From DRGT01 sp035685445 (GTDB lineage: Archaea > Thermoproteota > Nitrososphaeria > Nitrososphaerales > Nitrosopumilaceae), in contig DASSAK010000013.1 of the NCBI GenBank assembly GCA_035685445.1, positions 1 through 7,710 on the forward strand: a DNA stretch of 7,710 nucleotides. Direction: 5' to 3'. The number at the start of each line of letters is the position of its first letter. Positions within the stretch are counted from its first letter, which is position 1. Below are positions 6,198 to 7,710 of the stretch, in pieces. The notes under the pieces are model-generated. The model was not told the DNA's origin, did not search any database, and saw only the letters and a list, made by a program, of their open reading frames with translations. The translations under genes were made by a program, and so were the position numbers.

Positions 6198-7710
6198 TTA
6201 TGTTGACTTTACAGTAACGATTTCGCTAACAGCTTTATACTTTACTTTTAATTTTATATCTTCTGATGCAAATATTGGTGGAACAAATTTGTTAATTGGT
6301 TCATCAATTGGTTCTTCTATTGATTCTTCAAAGTCATCAAATAGATCTTCCATTGAAACTTTTTGTTTTTCTTTTGGTACTAATGTGACTTTAAGTTCGC
6401 TAGGAATTTGATCAACTGTGTCTATTAAGACACTTTCAAAGGAGGTATATTCATCAATTAAGAGTTTGATGCCATAGATTTGGTCATTGTGTACAATATC
6501 TCGCTGTCCTCTAAATTCATTTGATGTAGATTCTTGGACTGCACAGTTATCTGCTGGACCAACTAAACAATATCCGTCCTTTGTAATTACCTGTAATCTT
6601 AGGTTTTCATAGAAATGATCGGAGGCATAAACTGATGTTGGTTTAGCTATTACATTTCCAGTTTCATCACTAAGTGGTAAAATTGGTTTCATTTCTGATA
6701 TTGAAATTATTTGTGTTTTTGGGAATGTATGTAATTTTGTAATTTCAGTAGAAGTTGATTCACCGTAAATTTCTACCTCGGCTCTTAGCTCATAGGTCAT
6801 TTGCTTTTCTTTTTCTGGAATGTACCAATCAAGATCAACCTTTGTTTGTCCTTTAACTAAGAGTAATGATTTTGTTGTTTCTTTTACATCATTTACAAAT
6901 AACGATACAGTTCCATATGCATTAGTATCAACATCAACATAGGCAGATGTTCTTAACATAGAGCCTTCATGTTTGCTTGTTAGAGTATCTAGCTCTATTG
7001 ATGCTACAGGCTTGACAGGTGTTATTACACCAATTTCAAAGTGTGGGGATTCTTGGGATACTTGGTTTTCATCTTCAACGTATATCCAATATGAGATTCC
7101 TGGCGATGTTACAAGATCTGATGGAATTGTTACAGAAGCAAGTGATGCATTTGAAATTGGTAGTGAGGATAGAGGCATTTCAAGTGAAACAAACTCAAGT
7201 GGTTTTTCTAATGAAGCAATTCTAAGCTCAACAACCTCTAGTGATGTATTGCTGTATAGTATTGTAGAGATTGTTACTGGTTCATTTTCAATATAGTGTT
7301 TTTCAGATTCTTCTTGAGCTAAACGCTTTATGTCATCACCTATTTGGAATTTAGTGTCATAAATTTGTGGAGCATCTACTAAAATGTCCTCATATTCTGG
7401 TTGTGCTTTTTCAAATATTATAATTTCAGAACATTCTGTAATTTGGATTGTGCTGGTAGTTGAAATGGTTTGAGATCCAACTAGTGCTGTTGCTTCAATA
7501 AGGATTGATTCTACACTTGAATCAAGTGGTGCCTCAAAGAGGTATTTGTCAACTGTTGTGAATTTGTTTAATTCTTCAAATGGTTGATCTTCTGCAAGTT
7601 TTGCTTCAACTGTTCCAAACTCTGTTTCAATTGTAACTGTTGGAATTGTAGTATCATCATTTGAAACAATAATTCTTACAATGTTTTCTTCACAGACATC
7701 GTATGACACT
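6198..7710 (-). CDS. Large hypothetical protein with predicted Ig-like beta-sandwich domains, N-terminal part missing
   Basis: The minus-strand frame has no stop before the right edge and about 503 residues are visible. The GTG at 7709 has no signal peptide after it, so the true start is probably outside the window. The chain alternates beta-strand-like stretches with Thr/Ser/Val-rich turns. From pattern alone I divide it into about residues 1-95, an acidic linker 96-140, 141-232 ending in ISYWIYVEDENQVSQESPHF (resembling the end of Ig/FN3-like folds), 235-330, and 331-450. C381 and C389 could form a disulfide. An acidic repeat segment (EDLFDDFEESIEEPIDEPI, 454-472) precedes a basic tail rich in Lys and Val. 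No membrane anchor, sorting signal or catalytic motif is visible. I do not recognise the family; a secreted or surface structural role is inference. It converges on glyS with 4 bp between stops. Confidence 0.75.
   Translation of the reverse strand, partial: VSYDVCEENIVRIIVSNDDTTIPTVTIETEFGTVEAKLAEDQPFEELNKFTTVDKYLFEAPLDSSVESILIEATALVGSQTISTTSTIQITECSEIIIFEKAQPEYEDILVDAPQIYDTKFQIGDDIKRLAQEESEKHYIENEPVTISTILYSNTSLEVVELRIASLEKPLEFVSLEMPLSSLPISNASLASVTIPSDLVTSPGISYWIYVEDENQVSQESPHFEIGVITPVKPVASIELDTLTSKHEGSMLRTSAYVDVDTNAYGTVSLFVNDVKETTKSLLLVKGQTKVDLDWYIPEKEKQMTYELRAEVEIYGESTSTEITKLHTFPKTQIISISEMKPILPLSDETGNVIAKPTSVYASDHFYENLRLQVITKDGYCLVGPADNCAVQESTSNEFRGQRDIVHNDQIYGIKLLIDEYTSFESVLIDTVDQIPSELKVTLVPKEKQKVSMEDLFDDFEESIEEPIDEPINKFVPPIFASEDIKLKVKYKAVSEIVTVKST
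6228..6254 (+). terminator. Possible T-rich terminator region for the nfo-glyS unit
   Basis: Downstream of the glyS stop, inside the C-terminal codons of the convergent gene, the plus strand has clustered T-runs (TTTAC, TTTTA, ATTTTATAT). Archaeal terminators are often multiple T-tracts of this kind, and no free intergenic space exists for one. Evidence is compositional only. Confidence 0.25.
6294..6329. repeat. Three tandem 12-bp units inside the Ig-like protein gene
   Basis: The units AATTGGTTCATC, AATTGGTTCTTC and TATTGATTCTTC follow each other directly on the plus strand; neighbouring units differ by one or two bases. On the coding strand they encode EESI, EEPI and DEPI (residues 461-472), giving an acidic Pro/Ile linker. 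The pattern fits slippage-type expansion that keeps the frame. Confidence 0.7.

Noticed and set aside
6973..7296. Plus-strand open frame of 107 codons rich in Ser and Thr
   Set aside because: It is opposite the Ig-like protein; its composition reflects the reverse complement of Thr/Ser/Glu-rich codons, and no start signal is visible.

Overview
The window looks like AT-rich chromosomal DNA from a mesophilic archaeon, most likely a marine ammonia oxidiser of the Nitrosopumilus type (Thaumarchaeota/Nitrososphaerota). This assignment is inference. It rests on the archaeal two-subunit DNA primase, a single-chain archaeal-type glycyl-tRNA synthetase, low GC, tight packing, and TATA-like elements about 26 nt before start codons, the pattern of leaderless archaeal transcripts. 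I see no mobile element, CRISPR array, RNA gene or phage sign.

Layout. (1) Positions 1-1478, minus strand: N-terminal half of a UPF0182 (COG1615) membrane protein, running off the left edge; this gene is easy to miss because its only plausible starts are TTG codons. (2) 1601-3743, minus strand: an overlapping pair, PriL followed by PriS, which together form the replicative primase. (3) 3744-3860: a short divergent promoter region with a TATA-like element for each direction and a small perfect palindrome between them. (4) 3861-6193, plus strand: endonuclease IV (nfo), then glycyl-tRNA synthetase (glyS) 32 nt downstream behind a Shine-Dalgarno-like GGAG. (5) 6198-7710, minus strand: the C-terminal part of a large unrecognised protein that looks like a chain of beta-sandwich (Ig-like) domains, convergent with glyS across only 4 bp and running off the right edge.

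How the genes fit together. PriL and PriS make RNA primers for replication. Endonuclease IV repairs abasic sites. The two units diverge from one promoter region, so a replication unit and a repair unit may share regulation, though this is unproven. GlyRS is translation housekeeping. The two edge genes are envelope or secreted proteins of unknown function and are the least understood part of the window. I found no convincing new multi-gene system. The points worth a second look are the archaeal UPF0182 protein with its odd start, the enlarged cysteine cluster in PriS, the altered signature in GlyRS, the Ig-like protein with a tandem-repeat acidic segment, and the palindrome in the divergent promoter.
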